From NCBI RefSeq assembly GCF_001186125.1, contig NW_014040081.1, forward strand, positions 1 to 43,788: a DNA stretch of 43,788 nucleotides, in the 5' to 3' direction. Under the pieces are notes generated by a model that saw nothing but the letters and a program-made list of their open reading frames with translations, was not told the origin of the DNA and made no database searches. The translations under genes and the position numbers were made by a program. Each line of letters starts with the position of its first letter. The stretch's first letter is position 1. Of the stretch, positions 13,077-22,510 are shown piece by piece. The DNA is from Sphaeroforma arctica JP610. Taxonomy: Eukaryota; Opisthokonta; Ichthyosporea; Ichthyophonida.

Positions 13077-13220
13077 GAGGGGCGGATTGAATAAGCTTGC
13101 GATAGAGTTCATATACAAGTTATTCACATGCGAATCAATTTCCCTCTTTATTCTGTAGTGCTAACGTACATTGTAATCACTTTCCGGCAATGGGTACGCA
13201 CTGATGAGAGCGGTAAGGGG

Positions 13221-13256
13221 AGGAAGGGGGGGGGGGACTAACCCCCCCCCCCTCCT
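13221..13256. repeat. G11/C11 perfect hairpin
   Basis: A run of 11 G (13226-13236) is followed after 5 bases by a run of 11 C (13242-13252), flanked by AGGA and TCCT that extend the stem with one bulge. It could form a very stable hairpin or cruciform, or G-quadruplex/i-motif structures. No gene overlaps it. Confidence 0.85.
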
Positions 13257-14019
13257 GTCGGACCCCAGTAAACGTATGTTACTATAGTGGGATTACCTCT
13301 TATCTATATATGTAACTAGATATGTTACAGTACCATGCGTACGCTTGCCAGCAGTATACTTTCAGCTATATAAATTATTCACCCGAAGAAAACAAAGGAA
13401 AAATAAATGTTCGAGGTTAGACAAACGGGCATATAAATTACAGAAGTGTTTCAGTCGGCGCAACATTCGTTCTAGATCCAATAATACGACCTCCCTACAT
13501 TACTGACAGTCTCAAATACAATCAGGTCTGCAAGCCATACCACGGACGACAGTGTTGTGAAGCTACTTAAGTGATGTCGAAACATACAAAGCATTGTGGA
13601 GAAAACCTGATATATGCTCCGACATCATTAAAAACCAATACGAGGTCATTTGATCGCAGTAATTCAGACTAAGCGGATGTCGTTATTTTAGAAGATTCGT
13701 TATAAGAAGCCACCATCTACCTATCGGGCTATGTGTTTGACATGTAAATGAGGGGATTATAAAGTAGCCCTGATTGAGTGTTCTAGCGTGATAAGCTGGT
13801 CAATCCTTACGGCCTTTGTTAGGACAGAAATAGTCGTAGGTGGCATATGAAGTTCCTCCTTCTTCTATTGAAGCCATGACGGACAAAGTTGATGAAATCA
13901 ATGGCTATGGACTCTAAAGCTACTAAATAAATAACCTTCGACAGACTTTCAAATGACATATTTGATTGAAGATGATAACTGAGTCGTCAACCGAGCATGA
14001 GAAAACGTTCGATAATGCA

Positions 14020-14130
14020 ATGGGCGAGGCTGCTGAGCGACTGTCTAGATATTGAGCCTCGCCTACTTCAGGTACGAAATCGGCAATTAATTCCGCTGAG
14101 AAAATTTGACTTGAAATCTGTCAAGTTCAG
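14020..14130. repeat. Diverged duplicate of 12535-12660
   Basis: Both segments share GAGCGACTGT, a TTCGCCTACT/CTCGCCTACT block, AAATCG, and CGAGAAAAT/TGAGAAAAT, in the same order and orientation, about 1.48 kb apart. Together with the 14373/15563 pair this suggests that the whole 12.5-16.1 kb stretch consists of old duplicated units. Confidence 0.55.
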
Positions 14131-14372
14131 GGGCAATTCTGACTGAAATGGTTTCAATGGAGGATGAGATATTAAACCTTCCATGCTACTATTGAACGCC
14201 ATGTTGCAATCCTTAAATACGATGATATTGACCCATTTATTACTAAAGGACACTCCATCATCACTGTACATTGAATCCACCCTTCTTCAATTTATATACC
14301 TAGATACCATTAGAGTTCCTAAAGAATCCAATAATCGCTGGACACAGGAGGAACAATATCTCGTCACATATT

Positions 14373-14860
14373 TGTATTTCTGTTCATGACTATTAAGAAA
14401 ATTCGTACCCGGGTCGATAGTCTGCTATTTGTAACAGAGCATTGGTATTGCATATTTCATTAATCGTATTCGGGCAGAGTATGCAAGCATTACGATGCGC
14501 AATTTATCTGACATTGAAAGACATTATAACAAGGAGCCAGAAGGCACGACTTTTAAGTCGCACGAATGTATTGCTTGGATGATGGTATGGTTCAAAGCCC
14601 TGGACCATAATTTATCAACCACCATTCATGCCTTATTTCTTCCGTCTTGAGCCCGAATACGAACAATATACATTGTCCACTTTTTGCTTGAAAAATGGAC
14701 TTATCAGGTAATTTTCAAGTTACTTCAGCTTTCATTTGTTTTTACAATAGCAAGACTTCACACTTGAATATTAAGACTACATCAGTTTGATTTTGTCAAC
14801 TGGAACCTAGACAGTAAAAACAAGAAATTTTTACGTGCCACTGAATGAAACTGGCTCTGC
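14373..14860 (+). pseudogene. Decayed duplicated sequence, copy 1 (partner at 15563-16110)
   Basis: This ~490-bp block aligns with 15563-16110. Shared words include CGATGCGCAATT, ATGGTTCAAAGCCC, GGTAATTTTCAAG and GTCAACTGGAACCTAGACAG. Plus-strand translation from 14490 gives a 52-residue frame beginning MRNLSDIERHYNKEPEG. Copy 2 reads MRN-stop-SDSEQHYNKQPEG in the matching position, so similarity is retained at amino-acid level although copy 2 carries a stop and an insertion. This looks like a duplicated coding segment that has decayed. I do not recognise the protein, and an anciently active element is equally possible. Confidence 0.45.
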
Positions 14861-15562
14861 ATTTGTGTTGCGGTTGTTGACATGATGACACCAAAAACAA
14901 CAATATCTGCCACACATCTGTATGTTTAATATGTAAGACATAGTAATGATATGTGCGCAATGGATGACCTTACGTGTAGCAAATCATTGGCGCACGAGAA
15001 AGAGCTGCGAACAAGCATGGCATTAACCTATGCAATCATCGCCCTATAGGATGAGCGAAGTTTCGAAAAGTAGTTCATTTTGTGGACAACTACTGGTGAT
15101 TACATCTGTGGCGAATACTGTATATCGTACTGAATTTTTTATATTTATGTTAAACAGCAATAGCCCCCTACAATACAAATCATGCATCACGCGATGCAGT
15201 GCTAGGTATCATTTTATATATGCTACTTTCTATTCATCAGAGCAATGGTGCTCGGTCTGCGGGTCATTCTGCCGTCAGATAATGCATTTATCGAGCGATG
15301 AAGCATGAAGTCTAGTGAGAGATTGAAAACTAATTGCAAGTTTGACAGAACAGAATATCATCTGAGAGATGACAAAGTTATTAGCAAGCTGACCAGCATC
15401 TGATGCCACAGAAAATATTAGAATAAACACTTTATCAATGTGAGACCCGAGTCTTATGAAGAATGAATGCATGTAGGACTACCATGCCATGATAATGAAC
15501 GCGCAGTTCTTTGCATGGTGATGAGTTGCCGTATAAAATGAATTTTTCGGATTTCGTTGTCT

Positions 15563-16110
15563 AATATTTCTGTTTATGATCATTAAGAACTAAGCATCAC
15601 GCCCCGGGTGAACATTTTGCAGTTTGTAACAAAGCATCAATATAGTCTGTTTCATTGTTCTTTTTCGGGCGGAGTATACAAGAATTTCGATGCGCAATTG
15701 ATCTGACTCTGAACAACACTATAACAAGCAGCCGGAAGGCTCGAAAATATATGTTCGTGTTAAGTCGTACTATTGTTTTGTCCGAATGTTGACATGGTTC
15801 AAAGCCCCGAACCATGATATGTCAACGGCTATTTGGGCCTTATTGTTACTTTTACCTTGAACCCTTCTAAAACTGAGTCAATATATTATCTACTTTATGC
15901 TTGAAATATGGACTTGTCAGGTAATTTTCAAGCTACTTCAGCTCAAATACAATACTTATTCTATAACAATATCAGAACTCCACAATTGAAGATTGAAACT
16001 GTTTAACTATTATTAATATTATCCCTATGCTAGTTTGATTTCGTCAACTGGAACCTAGACAGTAAAAACGAGCCTATTTTATGTGCTGCAGAATGAAACT
16101 TCTTCAGTAT
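15563..16110 (+). pseudogene. Decayed duplicated sequence, copy 2 (partner at 14373-14860)
   Basis: Diverged copy of the block at 14373-14860, in the same orientation and about 1.2 kb downstream. In the frame that matches copy 1 it contains an in-frame stop early on and extra bases near 15745-15760. Its last ~20 bp run into the first unit of the ~250-bp satellite array, whose units share a GCAGAATGAA word with this end. Confidence 0.45.
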
Positions 16111-17190
16111 TGACGTTAAAGGCTTAATTTTCCCGACATATATCACAAAATATCGAAGTCCAAGATCTGACAAGGCTGCCAGATTATGCACGTTGAGAAC
16201 CGGATTTGGCGAAGGTTAACATTATGAAAACTGGATATGTTCTTTTTGTATTGTTACATATGTGCAGCTTGTGGTATAGTAAACAAATGCTGTAGATGTA
16301 TCAAAATAGTATAACTTGTGCTGGATAGTGCTAGTTTCGCACCCTTCTAAGGGGGTGAGCTGGTTAATGGTTAGTTTGATATAGGTGTATTTGTTGTATG
16401 AGGAAAAACTTGTGGCCGTTGCCGATGCATTGTCTGTTAGTATTCATGTGTTGTGTATGTAATTTTCAATGTAACCCGTCGCAAGGAACACTTTTAGTTT
16501 CAGGTGGTCAGCTGGTGGAGGTTGACGAATGAATGCGGTTCCTTTTAAAGCGTTTCTCAATGAGAACAACTTATGCAGAATGAACTTCCTTCAGTATCGA
16601 CTTGATACTTTATTTTCCCGATGGCCTTAGCACGCCGAAAGAAGTATTGGGCGAAAGTTCACGAATTGGAAACTGGTTACAAAAAAAACTCTCTGTATTG
16701 TCACACATGTGCACAACTTGTGAGATGATAAACACTGTTTGTTGATGCATCAAAATACTTAAATGGTGCTAGATAGTGCTAGTTGAGCACCCTGCTCGGG
16801 GGACAAGTTAATAAAATTAGTATTAGGCTTTAATCATATGTTAGAAAATTCTGCGACGATTGACGTTAATGCCGCCAGATTTCACGCGTTGAGAGTTGTA
16901 TTTTGTTTATGAATTAGAAACTGAATATTAAGTAGACAGTTATTTGTATTGTTACACAGGTGCGACTTGTGAGTTGATACACAAATGTTTGATGTAGCAA
17001 AATATTTAATTGATGCTGGACAGTTCTAGTTGCGCACCTTACTAAGGGGGTGAGTTATCAAAACAAGTATTCAGCTGTTATCGTATGTATGAAAATTTCT
17101 GCAACGATTGACGAGGTCGCCAGATTTTGCTTGTTGGGAGCCGTATTTGGCCAAGGTTTATGAATTGGAAACTGAATACGAAGAAGTTAA
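16090..17190. repeat. ~250-bp satellite array, left part
   Basis: Diverged tandem units are recognisable by an ordered series of landmarks: GAAACTG, TTGTATTGTTACACA or TGTATTGTCACACA, CAACTTGTGAG or GCTTGTGG, a GTGCTAGTT block with CGCACC, and AAGGGGGTGAG. The GAAACTG landmark falls at about 16236 (as GAAAACTGG), 16667, 16917 and 17168. The last three are spaced ~250 bp, while the first interval (~430 bp) contains extra sequence. The array resumes at 19305 after the copia insertion. Confidence 0.8.
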
Positions 17191-17350
17191 TGTTGGTGCG
17201 AATGTAAAATCCTAAATAATCCTACTGTACTTGGGTGTCATAGTGTCAGTGCAGTGAGTCCAGTAAGGGCCAACGTCGTAATTAGATAATATATGTATTT
17301 TGTAATAACAATTTTATAATAAAGTCACTTGTACATAAATAGTTCTAACA
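17191..17350 (+). repeat. 5' LTR of the copia relic (160 bp)
   Basis: Starts TGTTGG and ends CTAACA. It aligns with the right LTR across its length and includes AATAAAGTCACTTG, which supplies a polyadenylation-type AATAAA. The AT-rich stretch before it contains TATA-like words. Confidence 0.9.
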
Positions 17351-17360
17351 GGTTATGGGC
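17351..17360 (+). other. Primer-binding site complementary to the anticodon loop of initiator tRNA-Met
   Basis: GGTTATGGGC begins at the first base after the 5' LTR. Its reverse complement, GCCCATAACC, is the anticodon stem-loop sequence (CAT anticodon) of initiator tRNA-Met. Drosophila copia is known to prime from an internal half of this tRNA rather than from its 3' end, so this is the expected copia-type site. The match is read from sequence; priming is inferred. Confidence 0.8.
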
Positions 17361-17562
17361 TTAATTAGTACCAATTCTTTATTAGCATAAACCCACCCCT
17401 CACTCCCCCACCCCCGCTCCCCCACCCCCGCTCCCTCTCCGTCAGGTCGCTATCCCACGATTCAGTTTCTCGTCCATCGATTCCGCCAACCAATTTCGCG
17501 CAAATTTATTTTCCCGACTTGATGACTATAGATCTCTCGATCACGCCAAACGCCATCTGCGC

Positions 17563-17781
17563 ATGCTCAACAATATTCTTGGCCGCATACTTGAGTTTGA
17601 CACCCAACTCAAAGTCCACCCAGTCAACGTATTCCCCAGTGCCCATGAAGCATTCCCCGAACTAGCCACCAACGATGCCATCACCGAACGCAACGATGCT
17701 CATGCCCCACACACTGCAGAATATCATAAACTCAAGGCTACCGCTGACGAGCACGAGGTCACCATAGTCGAACTCAAATAA
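17563..17781 (+). pseudogene. Remnant 5' open frame of the copia relic (possibly gag)
   Basis: A 72-residue frame rich in Glu, Ala, His and Asp that lies after the primer-binding site, where gag would be. It ends at a stop, and similar coding-like sequence continues beyond it. No zinc knuckle is present. The assignment to gag rests on position only. Confidence 0.35.
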
Positions 17782-17906
17782 GCTAAGGACAACCTCCTCG
17801 ACGAACTTAGAGAGACCCGAACTGAACGCGATGCTCGACCCACACCAAATCAGTAGGCAGTCCTCGACAGCCTCGAACACGACAACATAGTGTCCGTGTC
17901 GTCCAG

Positions 17907-18785
17907 ATCTCCCACATAGACGAGGCTATTGCACACTTCGGACTCGCCGATGCCCATCCTGTCCCCGCTGAGAACCTCACTACCAATGATGGTTTACCCC
18001 ACCCATGTGAATACCGCGAACTAGTCGGGTCCCTGCTTTACCTATCCATCCTGACATGTATCGACATCACCTTCGCTGTCAATACGCTTTCTCGTTTCCT
18101 CAATAAACCCAGCGAGACCCACTGGACTGCTGTCTGCCGTGTTCCCCGATAGCTCAAAACCTACCCCACCCTCGGACTCGCCTACAGCAAGGCCGATGCA
18201 GCACTCACGATTGACGCCTACACAGACTCTGGTTACGCCAGCTGTCCTGACATACGCCGCTCACCCACAGAATACGTCATACGTGTGTGCAACACTTCAG
18301 TTATATGGAAGAGAAAGCACCAGAAGTCCGTCTGCACGAGCACCGCCGAAGCTGAGTACTACGCTGCGAGCGAGGCATCCGAACTACACCTCGCCCCAGA
18401 CAGCGCGACTACACTATATTGTGACAACAAATCTGCTGTCCATGTCATCACCAACACAGGTACACCAAAACAACTAAAACACATCGACATTCGAGTTCAC
18501 CGTATCCGCGATCTTCAGGAACAAGGTATCGTCGACACGCAATATGTCGCCACGCACGAGAACATAGCCAACTATCTCACTAAAAGCCTCCCGCCACCAG
18601 CCTACAGCAAACGTAGCGCTAGCACGCTAACCGCTGTTGTCGACCCCGATGCCGCCTCTGTCAATTCCGCTGCCACCGCTACCAATCAGCACTTTGTCGC
18701 CGCTTTCTCTTACGCCAGCGATGACACAGAGACTCACATCACTAACACAATCTACCGCGTCTGCTTCCTACACTACAACAACTAA
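17907..18785 (+). pseudogene. Copia pol remnant: reverse transcriptase C-terminus and RNase H
   Basis: Reading in one frame from about 17907, the sequence has the copia reverse transcriptase tail (YRELVGSLLYLS, DITFAVNTLSRFLNKP, THWTAVCRV). An in-frame TAG follows at 18150-18152, where a Tyr of the usual RYLK motif is expected, and then the RNase H domain. RNase H acidic residues are visible in TDSGYASC, STAEAEYYA and LYCDNKSAV. The normal GSLLYL-to-RNase-H spacing is kept. The final ~60 residues, after LTKSLPPPAYSKR, are Ala/Thr/Ser-rich. Everything upstream that should precede it (protease, integrase, catalytic reverse transcriptase core) is absent, so this is a broken copy. Confidence 0.9.
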
Positions 18786-19082
18786 CCACCCAAGAGAGTC
18801 GCAAAACATGCACACAGCCACACATACATATACACACTGACGTGACCTCTAGGTCACCAGTGTAAAACTGCCATCTCTAAACCCCCAGCATCCCCGACAC
18901 CACCGACCAGAGCCCCCAACAAACGGATGTTGCCGGGCCCTTCAGAAATTTACTTTCTCGTGTCACAATTTCCGAAATTCTTCAACGACACTTCACTTAA
19001 CCACTAAATGAGGAGAGCCCACCAAATCGCGTCTCACGTCTCACGACATCAATGCTTCACTCCCCATTTTGCTTCTAAATTC

Positions 19083-19089
19083 AGGAGAG
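19083..19089 (+). other. Polypurine tract before the 3' LTR
   Basis: AGGAGAG immediately precedes the TGTTGG start of the right LTR, which is the expected position for the plus-strand priming tract. It is short, so it is supported mainly by location. Confidence 0.55.
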
Positions 19090-19304
19090 TGTTGGAGCTA
19101 ATGTAAAACCCTAAATAACCCTACTGTATTTGAGTGTCATGGTGTTTGTGTCAGTGGGTCCAGTATGGGCCCATGTTGTAATTATATAATATTTGTATAT
19201 ATTATAATAACAATTTTATAACCCATGTTGTAGTTAGACAATATCTGTATTTATTATATTTATTATTATTATAATAAAGTCACTTGTAAATAATGGTTCT
19301 AACA
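19090..19304 (+). repeat. 3' LTR of the copia relic (215 bp, internally expanded)
   Basis: It aligns with the 160-bp left LTR but carries an internal duplication: CCCATGTTGTAATTA and CCCATGTTGTAGTTA begin two successive ~50-bp AT-rich segments, and an ATT-triplet run is also expanded. Ends TCTAACA, then GTTAA (target-site duplication). Confidence 0.9.
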
Positions 19305-19610
19305 GTTAATTCCTCGTATTGTCACACAGGTGCAACTTGTGAGATGATAACGATGTTTATTCTTGTATCAAAAAAAAAAAATTGGTACTGAATGGTGCTA
19401 GATGCGCACCCTACCAAGGGGGTGAGTTAATAGATACGTATTCTGCAGTAATCGTTGGTAGGGTAAATCCTGCGACGATTGACGACAAGACCGTCCGATT
19501 TTGCATGTTGGGAGCCGCATTTGGCGAATGTTTATGGACTAGAAACTGAATATGAGATAATGTATTGTCACACATATATTGATGCTTAATGATGTAGAAT
19601 GTTCTATTGG
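19305..19610. repeat. ~250-bp satellite array, right part
   Basis: Starts with the duplicated target GTTAA and continues the interrupted unit (CGTATTGTCACACAGG, CAACTTGTGAG, GTGCTAGATGCGCACC, AAGGGGGTGAG). One more partial unit reaches AGAAACTGAATATG at about 19540. With the copia element removed, the interrupted unit measures about 250 bp, matching its neighbours. Confidence 0.8.
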
Positions 19611-20098
19611 TGGACGATAGTCCTGGTCTCGCAGCGTACTACAGTTATATCTATTCCAACTTAATGTGGTGCCAGTACCACGACAGCTTTGACTTTTCTT
19701 TTTTTGCACGCTACAGAGACATAAATATAACTAAGATTTTTAGGGCTGGACTGACATGAAAATCGACTAGGTCGTGGGTACGACATACGATTGTTTTCTT
19801 GATTTAGGAACGTTCGTTTTTGGCACGGCCGGACATCATACTCATATTCTCAGCTGTCGAATCCAATTTCACCACTTAGCATACTCAAAAACATCCTAAA
19901 CGCTGCCCTGAATAGAAAGGTAAAAAAGCGCCCGACAAGAAAGAGAGTAAGGGGTCTGTATAACCTAGAAAAAAAACATATATTTTTAGAAAACGTAGGG
20001 ACAAGGGGTTGTAAGATTTCCACTGTCTAATCAATAATCAAACACGCACGCATACACGAACCACATGCACACACAAGCTTGTAGGTGTAGTAGCACAC
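19611..20098. other. Intergenic stretch, nothing recognised
   Basis: I see no gene, no long open frame and no clear repeat between the satellite array and the A-B repeat block. Confidence 0.4.
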
Positions 20099-20690
20099 TC
20101 AATAGTTGACATCAATACATTCGGAGTGTACGGATGCATTCGTAAAGAGCATGATATTTCACTGCTCAGGCTACTGGTGGAGTATAAGGACTGCTATGTG
20201 TATGAAACTTTGATAATTTACTTGGCCATATAAAGATGCACACGAGAAAAAATTTCAAGTTCTTTATAGTCAGTTCGTGTAATATACGTGCATCACAACG
20301 AAGGTTTCAAAGAAAGTATAAAAATCAGCAAAGTCAAAGCCATATAAAGATGCACACGAGAAAATTTCTCAAGTTCTTTAAAGTCAGTTCGTGTAATATA
20401 CGTGCATCACAACGAAAGTTTCAAAGAAAGTATAAAAATCAGCAAAGTCAATAGTTGACATCAATACATTCGGAGTGTACGGATGCATTCGTAGAGAGCA
20501 TGATATTTCACTGCTCAGCTACTGGTGGAGTATAAGGACTGCTATGTGTATAAAACTTTGATAATTTACTTGGCCATATAAAGATGCACACGAGAAAATT
20601 TCTCAAGTTCTTTAAAGTCAGTTCGTGTAATATACGTGCATCACGAATGTTTCAACGAAAGTATAAAAATCAGCAAAGCATCCAGGCTAT
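20099..20690. repeat. Nested tandem duplication, pattern A-B-B-A-B
   Basis: Segment A (starting TCAATAGTTGACATC) occurs at 20099 and 20448. Segment B (starting at CCATATAAAGATGCACACGAG, ~115 bp) occurs at about 20226, 20341 and 20575. Copies differ at only a few positions, so the duplications look recent. Frames through B copies (20236-20454) encode a repeated Lys/Phe/Arg/Gln-rich peptide, which is a consequence of the repeat and not evidence of a gene. Confidence 0.88.
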
Positions 20691-20700
20691 TTAACATCAT

Positions 20701-21223
20701 TTGCACCAATGTTTTCGGTTGTACACCAGCATTTTCTTCGACGGTAGTGTGTCTCCGGTGAAGCTTAAGAAGGAAGCCTACAATCAAATAGCATCATACG
20801 CAATTGCGACCTTTCAAGTTCTAGACAACAAAGTCCATGGTACCACAAGAGAAACGTTAGAGCTACTGTTTTGGACTTGTCTACGAACTTGGGAGATGAC
20901 CCTCATAGAAATCGGCTGTTGCCCAGCTTAAGAAGGAAGCCTACAATCAAATAGCATCATACGCAATTGTGACCTTTCAAGTTCTAGACAACAAAGTCCA
21001 TGGTACCACAAGAGAAACGTTAGAGCTACTGTTTTGGACTTGTCTACGAACTTGGGAGATGACCCTCAAAGAAATCGGCTGTTGCGTAACGATGCGATGC
21101 GAGGAGTGGGATGCACTTTACGAAGCAGGTAAAGCAATTCAAAGAAGGAGAACTTTGGCCTATGATTCAGATTTTCTGGTGTATGACTATGGTGTGGACA
21201 AATGTTTTGTATTGGGTACTTAA
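20701..21223 (+). pseudogene. Unrecognised reading frame broken by a 163-bp tandem duplication
   Basis: A plus-strand frame starting near 20701 contains KLKKEAYNQIASYAI and LELLFWTCLRTWEM, then ends after GCC-PA at 20931. The DNA segment 20762-20924 is repeated at 20925-21087 with about two differences. Because 163 is not a multiple of three, the second copy is read in a different frame, where it continues past the repeat into ~45 further residues (MRCEEWDALYEAGKAIQRRR...) and stops at 21223. The undisrupted ancestor was probably one frame. I do not recognise the protein. The duplication lies ~200 bp before an assembly gap, so an assembly artefact is possible. Confidence 0.4.
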
Positions 21224-21292
21224 GCGGAAAGGGGTATACCACTCTCTTTCTGTCTCGGTATATACTTAACGCAACAATACACACTCTTTATC

Positions 21293-21312
21293 NNNNNNNN
21301 NNNNNNNNNNNN
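21293..21312. other. Assembly gap (20 N)
   Basis: Twenty consecutive undetermined bases. The true distance and sequence across the gap are unknown, and the adjacent near-identical repeats are a likely reason for the break. Confidence 0.99.
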
Positions 21313-21567
21313 AGGCCGTATTTCTACATTAGTAAGTAGATGAACGATGAATCGTTTCTTGCGTTGTGACTACACGCGTCACCTACATCACAAAAACAGA
21401 CCAATACACCGCGTTTGCATTGATCGTTTGACCTACAGATGCATCATAGTAATCCCGATATCGTGCATGAAGATAAAGGATACTGAATGCACTACACTCT
21501 TGTCTTACCTCGGATAAATGCTGACTGTGTGAAGTGTCTTTTCGGCAAGCACTAAAACCATTCAGAA

Positions 21568-22510
21568 GTGCTTGAGGGATTAAATCAGTTAGAAGGAGAA
21601 GATGATGCTTGCATTAGATAAAAAGATATTGGTGAAACCTAGATAGATTATAGCATCAAACTTACATATCGTTTGGGTGAGTACAACCCCAAGACAAAGA
21701 AGAACAAATTCTCTAGGCTTTTGGTGTGACTCTACTACCTGATAGATTCTGTAAATACGTATGTCAATGTACCTAAGATAAAGTGGTCCATTTTCTATTT
21801 ACAGGGAATAATACTATGTTGTTTTTCTTTGGCGCGGCTACATAATAAAACGGCAGAACAGAACAGCATTTCTTTGAATGTCGAGATTAGATGAAGTTTC
21901 CATGAAATAATCTGTACAGTCAACAATAAGTGCAGTTTTTAAATAGTCCACATCGAAGTACAATGGTAGGAGAAGGTTGTTATTAATTTCCTCACCGAGA
22001 AGTCTAATTCGATCATACGCAGGGTGCCTGAAGTATACATACATAACGAAATCAGCGTCGTTTAACTTAATAAGTGCTTGGGGGTTTGATATCATATAGA
22101 AGAGACGATGATTGTTGTATTAGATAAAAAGGTATTGCTGGAGCTAAGATAGATGATAGCGTCAAGTTTACATATTGCTCGGGTGAATACAGCCCCGAGG
22201 TAATGAAGAACAAACTCTCGAGGCTTATGGTGTGACTCCACTACCTGATGGATTCACTAAATATGTATGTCGTTGTATTTAGAATTGAAGGGAATAGTAC
22301 TATATTGTATTTCTTTGGCGCGGCTACATAATTAAAAAGGTAGAACAGGACATCATTTATTTGAATGTCATGTTTAGAGGAAGTTTCCATGAAATACTTT
22401 GTACAATCAACGACAAGCGCAGTTCTTGGATAATCCGAAGACTGATCATATCATGCACAGGGTGCCTGAAGTATGCATACATAGCGAAATTTTCGCCGTT
22501 TGATATATTT
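21568..22510 (-). pseudogene. Tandem ~505-bp duplication carrying a decayed minus-strand coding sequence
   Basis: Copy 1 (21568-22072) and copy 2 (22073 to about 22510) are clearly related, and copy 2 has a ~60-bp deletion near 22430. On the minus strand both copies share protein-level words: YFRHP, ALIVDCT/ALVVDCT, YFMETSS, DIQ, VLF, and downstream VVESH-KPREFVL and ICK-DAIIYL. The matching residues fall in different frames, so both copies carry frameshifts. Retention of amino-acid similarity suggests descent from a functional gene. I do not recognise the family and the decay is too advanced to define ends. Confidence 0.5.

Larger units (their letters stand above)
17191..19304 (+). mobile_element. 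Ty1/copia LTR retrotransposon relic, internally deleted
   Basis: A 2.1-kb element with LTRs at 17191-17350 and 19090-19304, both beginning TGTTGG and ending AACA. It is flanked by the 5-bp direct repeat GTTAA (17186-17190 and 19305-19309), a target-site duplication. It has a tRNA-type primer site just inside the left LTR and a short purine tract before the right LTR. The interior (1.74 kb) keeps only a short 5' open frame and the 3' end of pol (reverse transcriptase C-terminus and RNase H). Protease, integrase and most of reverse transcriptase are missing, and a stop interrupts the rest, so it cannot be autonomous. LTR divergence suggests an old insertion. It sits inside one unit of the ~250-bp satellite. 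Confidence 0.92.
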
